64,000 nucleotides of DNA. Source: Pseudomonas sp. PDM18. GTDB taxonomy: Bacteria > Pseudomonadota > Gammaproteobacteria > Pseudomonadales > Pseudomonadaceae. Positions 54,842 through 63,401 of the stretch are shown here, piece by piece. Both the position numbers and the translations under genes were made by a program. Location of the stretch: positions 310,001 to 374,000 of the forward strand of contig NZ_JACVBX010000002.1 of assembly GCF_014852585.1 (NCBI RefSeq). Reading direction: 5' to 3'. Position 1 is the stretch's first letter, and each line of letters begins with the position of its first letter. Below the pieces are notes generated by a model. It saw only the letters and a list, made by a program, of their open reading frames with translations. It made no database searches and was not told the DNA's origin.

Positions 54842-57211
54842 TCAGAAGTCGTAACGGACCGACGCGCCCAGAGTCCGCGGCTGCCCCACCGAGGCGGTGT
54901 AGGAGCCGTTGATGCTGGCAAAGGCGGCCAGGTAGTAGTCCTTGTCGAAGGCGTTCTTCAGCCAGACCGAGGCGTCCAGCTGGCCGTCGCCGAGGTCCTT
55001 GCGCAGGCCGACGGAGAAGTTCGCCAGGCCGTAGCCGTCGATCTTCGAGAGGTCGGAGTTGTCCAGCGTGCCCTCGGCCTCGGAGCGGTAGGAGTAGCTG
55101 CCGGTCACGTACGGGCGGATGCCGTCGTCGAGGTTCCAGGCGTATTCGCCATTGAGGTTGGCGATCCATTTCGAGGCGCCGACCACGCGTTGCCCGGTGA
55201 GGTCGCAAGTGGCGGGCGCGCCGGGCTGGGTGGAGATTTCCGCCGGGCACGGGGCGTCCTTGAACGACAGGTAGGTGACATCGTTGTAGGAACCGTTGAA
55301 GTTCAGCGTCAGGCCGCGAATGGGCAGTGCGGTGGCCTCGAATTCCAGGCCGCGCGAACGCACGCTGCCGGCGTTGGAGAGCACCGAGACCAGCTGGGTC
55401 GAACCCGGCGGCTGGTACAGCGTGGTCGCCTGGTAGCCATGGATGCCGGTCCAGAAGAGGTTGGTGTTGAGTTGCAGGCGGTTGTCGAACAGGGTGGTCT
55501 TGATCCCCAGTTCGGCGTCGTTGGCGCGCTCCGGGCCGACCAGCAGGGAGTCGGCGCCGGCTGTTGGCGCACTGGCCACGGCCAGGTTCACGCCCCCGGA
55601 CTTCTCGCCGTGGGACAGCGAGGCATAACCGAGCAGGTCATCGGTGAACTGGTAGCTCAGGCTCAGCAGGGCCGAGGGCGCGAAGCTGTAGAGGCTGAGG
55701 TCGCCCGAGTCGTAGGCGCCCAACTGGTTGCGCCGAACCACTGCGCCGACGCCACTGACCGGCGCACCGCCGATCGGAGCGAAGCGCTCGACCTTGGCGT
55801 CCTTCTCCTCGTAGGTGCCGCGCAGGCCGGCGGTGAAGTCCAGCTTGTCGGTGAGGTGCCAGGTGCCCTGGGCGAACAGCGCAAAGCTGTCGGTCTCGAT
55901 CTTGCCGTTGGCCTTGGAGTAGGTGTTGTTCAGGGCGTTGAGGTTCGCCCCCAGCAGGTACGGGTCGGCCAGCGGGCCGTAGTCGGTGAAGGTCTTGTTG
56001 CCCAGGTTCTGGTTGAAGGCATAGGCGCCCAGCACGTAGTCGAAGAAGCCGCCGGTGGGCGAGGCCAGGCGGATTTCCTGGGAGAACTGGCGGTCGTGGA
56101 CTTCCACGCCGGTGTTGTTGATCGCCGAGACGTTGAGCTGCTCGTCGTTGGCCGGGGTGAAGTGCCAGTAGCGATAGGCGCTGATGGAGGTCAGCTTGTA
56201 GCCGCCGTTGAGGTTCCAGTTGGCCTCCACCGAGCTGCCGCCCTGGTGCACGCTGACGTGCTGGCGGCTGTTGATGTTGACCTTGTGCCGGTCCGGATCG
56301 CGGATCGGCGAAGCGCCTACCGCGGCAGCACGCTGCCAGAAGCGGTCGGCGGCGCCATAGACCACCATGCTGCCGTTGCTCGAATCCTCCTCGTTGTAGT
56401 CGTTGATCCAGCGCAGGTCGAAATCCTCGTTGGGCTTGAACAGCAGTTGCCCGCGGATGCCCTGGCGCTCGCCGCCGTTCAGGTAGTTGTCGTCGTGGAC
56501 GTTCTTGATGTAGCCGTCGTCGCGGGTGCGGTAGGCGGACACGCGCCCGGCCAGGGTGTCGGTCAGCGCGCCGGAGACGGTGCCCTTGCCCTGGAAGTAG
56601 CCGTCCTGGCCACCGGAGACCTCGACGCTGCGCTCGGGGCTGAAGGTCGGTGCGCGGGTGCTGATGTTCAGCACGCCGGCCGTGGTGTTCTTGCCGAACA
56701 GGGTGCCTTGCGGGCCGCGCAGCAGTTCCAGCTGCTCGATGTCCAGCAGGTCGAACACCGCCATGCCTGGGCGGCCCAGGTAGACGTTGTCCAGGTAGAC
56801 CCCCGCGCTGCCTTCCAGGCCGTCGCTGGCCGGGTTGTTGCCGATGCCGCGCACGGCGATGCTCGACTGCCGCGCGTGGATGAAGGCGACGTTCACACTG
56901 GGCAGTATCTGCTGCAGGTCCTGCACCTTGTAGACGCGCTGGGTTTCCAGGGTTTCGCCGCCGACCACGGTGATCGGCGTGGGCACCTTCTGCGAATCCT
57001 CCTCGCGGCGGCGGGCGGTGACTGTCACCTTGCCCAGGGTGGCATCGGCCTTGGCCGGCGCGGCGCTGACGGGCTTGCTGGTTTCGCCGGTGGTGCTGCC
57101 GTCCTCGGCTTCCTCGGCGAATGCCGGTAGCGCGCCGCCCAGGGCCAGCAGGACGATGGCGTAGCGCAGCCGGTGGAGTTTGAAGGGGAAGGGCAAATGT
57201 CTCGAAATCAT
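54842..57211 (-). CDS. TonB-dependent outer-membrane receptor, probably for sulfate esters (SftP-like)
   Basis: This 789-residue receptor has a signal peptide (IVLLALGGALPAFA), then a plug domain with TVTARRREEDSQKVPTPITVVGG and RGIGNNPASDGLEGSAGVYLDNVYLGRPGM (residues 60-180). A 22-strand barrel ends in the outer-membrane signature VRYDF. Position directly upstream of atsK, and opposite a LysR gene, matches sftP of the P. putida S-313 ats locus, thought to bring large alkyl sulfates across the outer membrane with energy from TonB. The assignment to that substrate is inference from context. Confidence 0.86.
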   Translation of the reverse strand: MISRHLPFPFKLHRLRYAIVLLALGGALPAFAEEAEDGSTTGETSKPVSAAPAKADATLGKVTVTARRREEDSQKVPTPITVVGGETLETQRVYKVQDLQQILPSVNVAFIHARQSSIAVRGIGNNPASDGLEGSAGVYLDNVYLGRPGMAVFDLLDIEQLELLRGPQGTLFGKNTTAGVLNISTRAPTFSPERSVEVSGGQDGYFQGKGTVSGALTDTLAGRVSAYRTRDDGYIKNVHDDNYLNGGERQGIRGQLLFKPNEDFDLRWINDYNEEDSSNGSMVVYGAADRFWQRAAAVGASPIRDPDRHKVNINSRQHVSVHQGGSSVEANWNLNGGYKLTSISAYRYWHFTPANDEQLNVSAINNTGVEVHDRQFSQEIRLASPTGGFFDYVLGAYAFNQNLGNKTFTDYGPLADPYLLGANLNALNNTYSKANGKIETDSFALFAQGTWHLTDKLDFTAGLRGTYEEKDAKVERFAPIGGAPVSGVGAVVRRNQLGAYDSGDLSLYSFAPSALLSLSYQFTDDLLGYASLSHGEKSGGVNLAVASAPTAGADSLLVGPERANDAELGIKTTLFDNRLQLNTNLFWTGIHGYQATTLYQPPGSTQLVSVLSNAGSVRSRGLEFEATALPIRGLTLNFNGSYNDVTYLSFKDAPCPAEISTQPGAPATCDLTGQRVVGASKWIANLNGEYAWNLDDGIRPYVTGSYSYRSEAEGTLDNSDLSKIDGYGLANFSVGLRKDLGDGQLDASVWLKNAFDKDYYLAAFASINGSYTASVGQPRTLGASVRYDF

Positions 57212-57389
57212 GCTGTGTCCTTATCTGCCGGCGCCAATCGCGGGCAAAACGGGGCCGCGCCACGCAGCAGTGGCGAACGACGTTTTCGGTGGGGTTGAAG
57301 CGGCTTCTGCTGTCAGCGACAGCGGGACAGGCACATTCGCGAGGAAAGGAGGTGCAAGGCTGGCATCGGGCGACTCCTGGTCTGAGCTA

Positions 57390-57444
57390 TATTCTTAGTT
57401 CATAAAAGAATAGATGCTTGCTTTATTCTTCGTTGACGGAATAA
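57390..57444. promoter_or_regulatory. Two AT-rich dyads in the divergent receptor/LysR promoter region
   Basis: TATTCTT (57390-57396) with AAGAATA (57406-57412) and TTATTC (57423-57428) with GAATAA (57439-57444) form two dyads about 30 bases apart. Their placing and spacing suit LysR boxes for control of both divergent genes. The rest of the 308-base gap shows no gene. Confidence 0.5.
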
Positions 57445-57519
57445 GAGCTTGCATTTAAAACCAGCGCATACCCAGCGGCAAATGCCTTTGCCCACTATTT
57501 TCTATGCCGGAAATGCATC

Positions 57520-58440
57520 ATGGATTTGCGCCAACTCCGCTACTTCATCGCCCTCAACGAACACCGCAGCTTCGTTCGCGCCGCCGATGCCATGGGCATC
57601 ACCCAGCCAGCGTTCAGCCGCAGCATCCAGGGCCTGGAGCAGGAGCTGGGTTGCCGTCTGGTGGATCGCGGCAGCAAGGACCTGCGCCCGACCCCCGAGG
57701 GCCAGGTGGTGCTGCAGCATGCGCTGAGCCTGGTGCAGGGCGCCAATAACCTGAGCCACGCGGTGGCCCGTCTGAACAAGCTGGACTCTGGCGAGCTGCG
57801 ATTCGGCAGCGGTCCGGCGCCGGCACAGAAGCTGGTCTCCGACGCGGTGTCACGGTTCGTCCAGCGCTACCCGCGCATCCACATCCAGTTCGGCGTGGAC
57901 AACTGGGAGCGCCTGGCGCGCAGCCTCAGCCGCGAGGAGATCGAGTTCTTCGTCGCCGACATCCGCCATTTCGAAGCCGACCCGAACTTCCAGACCCGCG
58001 CGCTGAAGCCGCGCAGCGGGCTGTTCTTCTGCCGCGAGGGGCACCCGCTGCTGGCCAAGGAAAGCCTCTCCACCAACGACATGTTCGCCTATCCGCTGGC
58101 GGCTACGCTGATTCCGCCCAGCGCGAGGAAGATGCTTGCCAACCTCAGCGGCAAGATCGACATCACCACCAATGTGCAGTGCGAGGACATGGCCTCGCTG
58201 GTGCGCATCGTCGGCCAGACCGATGCCATCGGCATCGCCGTGGAGGAGGCGCTGAGCGAACCGATGGCGCGCGGAGAGCTGGTCAGGTTGCACTTTCGCA
58301 ACCTGCCGCAGAATGTCGATATTCTCCAGGCGCGCTGCGGCATCGTCACCCGCAGCGGCGACCGCCTTTCGGCGGCGGCGCGGGCGATGATCGAGTTGCT
58401 GGTGGATCTCGATGCGGGGGTGGAGAGTGAGGTGGCGTAG
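57520..58440 (+). CDS. LysR-family regulator (SftR-like)
   Basis: This 306-residue regulator has a winged helix (DLRQLRYFIALNEHRSFVRAADAMGITQPAFSRSIQGLEQELGCRLVDR, residues 2-50) and an effector domain. In P. putida S-313 the divergent LysR gene sftR controls the ats/sft genes under sulfate limitation. Orientation and neighbour here are the same, so I infer an SftR-type role. It is followed by a repeat-rich spacer. Confidence 0.86.
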   Translation: MDLRQLRYFIALNEHRSFVRAADAMGITQPAFSRSIQGLEQELGCRLVDRGSKDLRPTPEGQVVLQHALSLVQGANNLSHAVARLNKLDSGELRFGSGPAPAQKLVSDAVSRFVQRYPRIHIQFGVDNWERLARSLSREEIEFFVADIRHFEADPNFQTRALKPRSGLFFCREGHPLLAKESLSTNDMFAYPLAATLIPPSARKMLANLSGKIDITTNVQCEDMASLVRIVGQTDAIGIAVEEALSEPMARGELVRLHFRNLPQNVDILQARCGIVTRSGDRLSAAARAMIELLVDLDAGVESEVA

Positions 58441-58492
58441 AGCGTCGCTGAACCTGCTGGAGAGGGTTATGCCCGCGGTCTGCTGGCAGTGT

Positions 58493-58530
58493 TCCTGACC
58501 TCCTGACCTCCTGACCTCCTGACCTCCTGA
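58493..58530 (+). repeat. 8-bp tandem repeat
   Basis: TCCTGACC occurs four times in a row from 58493, followed by a partial fifth copy TCCTGA. It lies 53 bases after the LysR stop. Confidence 0.93.
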
Positions 58531-58690
58531 GCTGCAATTATGCTGCCTCGGGCTGGGTGTTCCAGCGCCGCTTCGGCGTACGCGCGGACTTCTGGTTTCG
58601 CCCCCTCGGGCGACCTTCTTTGGCAAACGACCCAAAGAAGGCAAAGGTCTTGCCCCAATCATCCGGTTTTTCGCTTGGGGCGAAAAATAC

Positions 58691-58799
58691 CCTCGTTGAA
58701 GCGCAGTTTAAGGGGCCCGCGTTGACGGGCCATCCCTCGCCCGACAACGCTCTCGCGACATCCATGTCGCTCAACCCCTGAAACTCCGCTTCAACGAGG
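58691..58799. repeat. Element with 19-bp inverted ends
   Basis: CCTCGTTGAAGCGCAGTTT (58691-58709) and its inverse at 58781-58799 pair with one mismatch around a 71-base loop. The loop holds a smaller GCGACA/TGTCGC hairpin. It resembles dispersed intergenic elements I have seen in other Pseudomonas genomes. Confidence 0.75.
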
Positions 58800-58884
58800 C
58801 CTCCTGAACGGGGCAGTCGGAGTGTGCGGTCATTTCCCTGGAAGACTTAAGAGTCAAAGCCAAAGCTGGATCGGTGGGCTCTTC

Positions 58885-58921
58885 GTAGGACCGAGGGGGA
58901 CGCCTGGTCCTTGCTCGCGAA
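58885..58921 (+). repeat. Lone variant REP
   Basis: GTAGGACCGAGGGGGACGCC begins this 37-base copy, which ends TTGCTCGCGAA. It matches the odd right arm of the repeat at 32044 except for two bases. No inverted partner is close, though GGCTCCTGCAGGAGC follows. Confidence 0.75.
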
Positions 58922-58988
58922 CCGCCCAACGCTGAACGGCTCCTGCAGGAGCAATTGTCCTTCCCCGTTAGCTCCGTGTTTGTGCTTC

Positions 58989-59155
58989 CCCCTCACCCCA
59001 GCCCTCTCCCTCAGGGAGAAGGGGCGGATCGTGCCGGTGGGAACCATGGTTTCATCCTGCCCCGAACGGTCCCGGAGGGAGCAGATCGTGCCGGCTGACG
59101 CTGGGGTTTCAACCGGCACCGCACAGTCGCCTCTCCCTCTGGGAGAGGGTGAGGG
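58989..59155. repeat. CCCTCACC-type dispersed inverted repeat
   Basis: CCCTCACCCCAGCCCTCTCC at the left and GGGAGAGGGTGAGGG at the right are inverted. Two internal copies of GATCGTGCCGG (about 59027 and 59084) make it longer than its relatives. Confidence 0.7.
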
Positions 59156-59186
59156 CCGATCCGAGCGCAGGAGTATCTGCTGGGAG

Positions 59187-61286
59187 CTAAAACCCACTCT
59201 CCCGCAAAGCCACCGCCAGCAATCGCGTAAACCCTTCGCCCAGCCAGCTGCGCCGGGCGCCTTCGATCTGCAGGTGGCCGCGGGTTTCGTGCAGGCCAGG
59301 TGGTGCGCCGTCGAGTTTCACCAGCACATGGAACAGCGCCGGGTTGGGCACCAGCGCCTCGCCCTGCGGATTGACGTTCAGCGGGCCGCCGTAGCGCGAG
59401 GCGAGCATCGGCTGTTCCAGCTGGCTGATGCGTGTGGTGCCGATCAGCACCACCTGGCCGTCGATGGGGTTCGGCACGCCTTCGGGATAGAAGCGCACCT
59501 GGCCGCCGTCGGTGAGACGCTGCACTTCGTCCTGTTTGACGTAGGCGTCCACCAGCCAGTGCTGCGGGTCCACCAGCACGCCGATGGGTTCGCGGGTGTT
59601 GATCCACTGGCCGGGCTTCCAGTCGGGGTTGACGTCCATCCAGCGCCCGGCGAACGGCGCTTGCAGGTTGAGGCGGGCCATCTCGTTGCGCGCGGCGCGG
59701 GCCTGCTGGTACTCCACGCCCAGGCGCTGGCGGGTAACGGCTTCCTCGGAGAGACCCGAAGGATCGGCCAGCATGCCGGCCAGGCGCCCTTGATAACCAC
59801 GAATGCTGGCCTCGCTGCCGGCCACCTTGGCGGCGATATCGGGCTCTTCCATCACCGCCAGGGTTTCGCCCTTGCTCACCTCGCCGCCGGGGCGCAGGTC
59901 GCGCAGCAGCGCGGGGAAGGGGGCGTAGACGTGCAGTTGCTGCGCCGCGCGGGCCACGCCCATGGCATGTACCTGGGTGCGCCAGGGGATGGCGAGCAGC
60001 AGAACGATGGCGCCGAGCAGCGCGAGAAACACCAGCTTGCGCCGCGGTTTCACTTCCGCGCGGCGCTGCCACCAGACCTTGAGTTCGCGCCACACGGGCT
60101 GAACGATGAACCAGCTGATTTCCACGGCGAACAGGAAGATCCCCAGCAGTTTGAAGAAGAAGTAGTAGACCGCCACGGCGATGCCGAGGAACAGCAGCAG
60201 GCGGTAGACCCAGGTACCGAAGGCGAAGGCCACCAGCGCCCGGCGCTTGCTGGTGGGGAAGTGCTCCGGCCAGGGCTCGTCCAGTCCCAGCAGGTTGCGT
60301 CTTAGCGTGGTGCGTGCGAGGGCGCCGGCGCGTTCATGCAGGTTGGGGAAGTCCAGCAGGTCGGAGAAGATGAAGTAGCCGTCGAAGCGCATGAAGGGGC
60401 TGGCGTTCAGCGCCAGCGACAGCGCCCAGCTGGTGGTCGCCAGGTACAGCAACCCGTTGCGCAAGGGACCGGGATCGGCCAGCGCCCAGCCCAGCGTCGA
60501 CAGCCCGGCCAGGCCCAGCTCGGTGATGATCCCGGCGCTGGCAATCGCCAGGCGCTGGCGGTTGCTGCGCAGCTTCCAGCTCTCGCCGGTATCGGTGTAG
60601 AGCATCGGCCACATCACCACGAAAGCGATGCCCATGTGCGCGACCTTCAAGCCCAGCCGCGTCGCCACCAGTGCGTGGCCCAGCTCGTGCAACGTCTTCG
60701 CCACCACCAGCGCGGCGGCGAAGCTGAGCAGGCCTTCGAAGGAGAAGGACTCCACCACGTCGTGGGTGAAGGTGTCCCACTGGTGCGCCACCAGCACGAT
60801 GCCGGTAAGGCTGAGCAGCAGCACCAGGATGGCCACGTACCGGTTGAACAACCAGTCGAGGCTGCCGGCGATGGCGCGCAGGAAGCGCTGCGGACGCAAC
60901 AGCGGGATGCGGAAGAACAGGTAGTGGTGCAGCCACCAGTTCCAGGTCGTCCACTGTTTGCCTTCGCTGCGCGCGGCCAGGCGCGCCAGGGCTTCGGGGC
61001 CGGGACGCAGCAGCTGGTGGTGTTCGAGGAACTGGCGGAAGCCCAGCACCTGCTCGGCATCGGGCTTGAGCGCGGTCTGCTCGGCGATCTGCTCGCTGAT
61101 CTGCCGGGGCGTCTGCTCCCAGCGCAGCAGACATTCGAACTCCAGCCAGCCGATGCGGTAGAAGCGGTTGAGCACGCTGTCCTGGATCACCCACACCGGC
61201 TCGCCATCCGGGCCGGGCGCGGCTTCGTCCAGGCGCAGATCGTCGCGTAGCGGCGGGGTGGGCAGGTCTTCGGCGGCGATGTCCAT
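59187..61286 (-). CDS. PqqD-like / M50 site-2 protease / HlyD fusion membrane protein
   Basis: The 699-residue protein has three parts. Residues about 28-95 resemble a PqqD-like winged-helix domain (VWVIQDSVLNRFYRIGWLEFECLLRW), the kind that binds peptide leaders. Residues about 150-420 are polytopic, with the zinc site H200-E201-x2-H204 (TLHELGHAL) and N294-ASP-x4-D302-G303 (NASPFMRFDG), a complete M50/site-2 protease active centre. Residues about 435-699 form a HlyD-like adaptor with barrel and hairpin (LHVYAPFPALLRDLRPGGEVSKGETLAVMEEPD). I chose the ATG at 61286; a TTG at 61298 also fits. It is the last gene of the cluster. Function is inferred, not known. Confidence 0.8.
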   Translation of the reverse strand: MDIAAEDLPTPPLRDDLRLDEAAPGPDGEPVWVIQDSVLNRFYRIGWLEFECLLRWEQTPRQISEQIAEQTALKPDAEQVLGFRQFLEHHQLLRPGPEALARLAARSEGKQWTTWNWWLHHYLFFRIPLLRPQRFLRAIAGSLDWLFNRYVAILVLLLSLTGIVLVAHQWDTFTHDVVESFSFEGLLSFAAALVVAKTLHELGHALVATRLGLKVAHMGIAFVVMWPMLYTDTGESWKLRSNRQRLAIASAGIITELGLAGLSTLGWALADPGPLRNGLLYLATTSWALSLALNASPFMRFDGYFIFSDLLDFPNLHERAGALARTTLRRNLLGLDEPWPEHFPTSKRRALVAFAFGTWVYRLLLFLGIAVAVYYFFFKLLGIFLFAVEISWFIVQPVWRELKVWWQRRAEVKPRRKLVFLALLGAIVLLLAIPWRTQVHAMGVARAAQQLHVYAPFPALLRDLRPGGEVSKGETLAVMEEPDIAAKVAGSEASIRGYQGRLAGMLADPSGLSEEAVTRQRLGVEYQQARAARNEMARLNLQAPFAGRWMDVNPDWKPGQWINTREPIGVLVDPQHWLVDAYVKQDEVQRLTDGGQVRFYPEGVPNPIDGQVVLIGTTRISQLEQPMLASRYGGPLNVNPQGEALVPNPALFHVLVKLDGAPPGLHETRGHLQIEGARRSWLGEGFTRLLAVALRESGF

Positions 61287-61291
61287 CGCTA

Positions 61292-62632
61292 CTACCAACC
61301 GGTCCAGGCGCGCAGGGATGCCAGCGGGCGGCGCAGCAGGTAGTAGCCGAGCATCACTCGCTCGCCATACAGCTTGGCCGTGCCGTGCAGGCCGAGGCGG
61401 GCATGGGGCGGGGCGTCCTGCACGCTGGCCAGCAGGCGGTAGGAGGCCACGCCTTCATCGCTGGGCTTGGCCTGGTAGCTGGTGTCGAGGATTTCCCCGT
61501 GCAGCGGGTCGAGCGGGTAGGCGGTGAGGAACAGCGCCACGGGTGCCCCCGGCTCCAGCGCGATGGCATCGGCCACCGGCAGCTGGATGCGCATACCCGG
61601 TGCCTTCGGGTCGGCGATCTGCAGGATGCGCTCGCCCGTCACCACCGGCTTGCCCAGCCAGTCGTTGGGGTCGCTGTACACGGCCACGCCGGTGCGCGGC
61701 GCGAGTACGCGGGTGCGCGCCAGTTGCGCCTGCACGGCGGCCAGTTCGGCGCGGCGCTGTCGCGAGCGGCCGTCGAGCACCGACAGTTCGCTCTTGCTCT
61801 GCGGGTTGTCGAAGGCGCGCTGGCTGGCGGCCATGAGTTCGGCGTCGGCCACGGCAACTTCCTTGGCCAGCACGTCGGCGCGACTGCGCAGGGTGGTTTC
61901 GTCCAGCTCGAAAAGAGGCGTGCCGACCTCGACGCTCTGGTTCGGGCGCACCAGCATCTTGACGATCACGCCGTCGATGGGCGAGCTGATCACCTGAGCG
62001 TTGCGTGAGACTATTTCCGCCGGCGCCAGGGCGGTCTGTCGCACCGGAATCAGCAGCAGCGCGGCCAATGCAATGACGCCGACCATTACCTGGCGCGTGC
62101 TCGGTCGCCAGTAGCGCAGGCGGGTGCGGGGCCCGAACGACGCCCAGGCGTGCGCCCAGGTCTGCCAGATGCCCTGCAGAAGCGGTTGCAGGTTGCGCGC
62201 CGGCGGCTCGTCGAGCAGGAACAGCACCAGCCCCAGGCGCTTGCCGGCGCGGTCGTGCAGCGGCACGCACCAGAGTCCGGCTGGCCACCATTCGCTCCAG
62301 CCCTCGGCGATGTCGGCGGGCGGCTCGATGGCGTCGCGGGCCAGCCAGGTGGGTGTGGCGTCGGGTAGTTGTCCGGCGACCCAGCGGCTGGCGCGTTCCA
62401 GCCAGACCAGATAGGGCGAGTCTTCCGTGGGCTTGGCCAGGCCGGACACCGCCAGCAGCTCGTTGCGCGATTCATGGCAGGCGAACACCAGCGCCTGGTG
62501 GAAACGCAGCAGCGGGAACAGGTCATTGGCGATGCTGAAAGCGAGGCCTCCGAGGGAGTCGGCCGTCAGCGCCTTGTCCCGCACATTGGCCAGGCTCAGC
62601 AGCAGCTGGGGTGGCGGCAGCAGCTCACTCAT
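61292..62632 (-). CDS. GAF-like / HlyD membrane adaptor
   Basis: This 446-residue protein has a cytoplasmic N-terminal half (residues 20-170) that reads like a GAF sensory domain: DLFPLLRFHQALVFACHESRNELLAVSGLA, then WWPAGLWCVPLHDRAGKRLGLVLFLLDE. One membrane helix (residues 181-197, VMVGVIALAALLLIPV) and a periplasmic HlyD part follow (AQVISSPIDGVIVKMLVRPNQSVEVGTPLFELDE). It overlaps the upstream adaptor gene by 8 bases and ends 5 bases before the M50 fusion start. It may couple a cytoplasmic signal to transport; that is inference. Confidence 0.8.
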   Translation of the reverse strand: MSELLPPPQLLLSLANVRDKALTADSLGGLAFSIANDLFPLLRFHQALVFACHESRNELLAVSGLAKPTEDSPYLVWLERASRWVAGQLPDATPTWLARDAIEPPADIAEGWSEWWPAGLWCVPLHDRAGKRLGLVLFLLDEPPARNLQPLLQGIWQTWAHAWASFGPRTRLRYWRPSTRQVMVGVIALAALLLIPVRQTALAPAEIVSRNAQVISSPIDGVIVKMLVRPNQSVEVGTPLFELDETTLRSRADVLAKEVAVADAELMAASQRAFDNPQSKSELSVLDGRSRQRRAELAAVQAQLARTRVLAPRTGVAVYSDPNDWLGKPVVTGERILQIADPKAPGMRIQLPVADAIALEPGAPVALFLTAYPLDPLHGEILDTSYQAKPSDEGVASYRLLASVQDAPPHARLGLHGTAKLYGERVMLGYYLLRRPLASLRAWTGW

Positions 62633-63401
62633 GGCTTTCGGGGAAGCGCGCGACCCCGCTCATGCCGGCGATCAGTTCGGGGTAGCTGGCGTCCAGCTTC
62701 GCTTCCAGCTCGACGGTTTGCGCCACGGCGTCGACCCGCGCGTTGATCACGCTGACCTTGGCCGGGTAGTGCTTGCCGGTTTCGTGGATGTCCACTTCCA
62801 GCGGCATGTCCGGGCGCAGGCTGGGCAGCATGGACGAGGGCACGTTGAGGCGGACCTTCAGCGCGCCGTCGCTGACCAGGTCGAACAGCGGCGTGCCGGC
62901 GGTCACCGTCTGGTACGGCTTGACGTAGACCTTGGCGATACGCCCGGAGAAGGGCGCATCGACCAGGCAGTAGCCGGCCTGGGCGCGGGCCAGGGTGAGG
63001 GCGCCGTCGGCCTTCTGCACTTCAGTGTTGGCCATGGCGACTTCGAGGTCGCCCACGGCATCGAGCTTGCGCAGGTTCTGCTTGGCGGCGAGGTTGGAGC
63101 GGGCCATGGTCAGTTCGGCGGCGGCGACCTTGGCGCGGGCGTTGACCTCCACGCAGTTGAGCTGGGCCAGCTCGGCGTCCTTGGCGACCTTGTCGCCCAG
63201 GCTCGCCTTGAGCGCGCCGAGGGTGCCGTTCATTTGCGCGGAAAGGGTGGTTTCCAGGTTGGACACCAGCAGCACGCGGATGGCGCCGGGGTCCTGGTTG
63301 TCCGGCAGCGGCGGCAGGCCGTCGGGGGCGTCATCGGCCAGCGCCGGCTGGAGCAACATCAGGCAGAGCGGGAGGAGCAGGTACGGCTTACTGCGCGGCA
63401 T
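62625..63401 (-). CDS. Periplasmic adaptor (HlyD/RND-type)
   Basis: This 258-residue protein has a signal peptide (YLLLPLCLMLLQPALA) and the adaptor pattern: an N-terminal half-barrel around IRVLLVSNLETTLSAQMNGTLGAL, an alpha-hairpin of about 60 residues, and a C-terminal barrel (APFSGRIAKVYVKPYQTVTAGTPLFDLVSDG). The sheet is shorter than in typical RND adaptors. AAGGA lies about 7 bases before the ATG at 63401. It overlaps the TolC-like gene by 14 bases. Confidence 0.82.
   Translation of the reverse strand: MPRSKPYLLLPLCLMLLQPALADDAPDGLPPLPDNQDPGAIRVLLVSNLETTLSAQMNGTLGALKASLGDKVAKDAELAQLNCVEVNARAKVAAAELTMARSNLAAKQNLRKLDAVGDLEVAMANTEVQKADGALTLARAQAGYCLVDAPFSGRIAKVYVKPYQTVTAGTPLFDLVSDGALKVRLNVPSSMLPSLRPDMPLEVDIHETGKHYPAKVSVINARVDAVAQTVELEAKLDASYPELIAGMSGVARFPESHE

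Larger units (their letters stand above)
58441..59186. other. 746-base repeat-filled spacer
   Basis: No protein gene is supported. The spacer contains, in order, an 8-bp tandem repeat, a 109-base element with 19-bp inverted ends, a lone variant REP and a CCCTCACC-type repeat, each listed separately. The 58560-58690 part has long CG-rich runs like known dispersed Pseudomonas intergenic elements. Confidence 0.6.

Noticed and set aside
58493-58530. Short repeats as a CRISPR array
   Set aside because: The 8-bp unit has no spacers and no cas genes are near.
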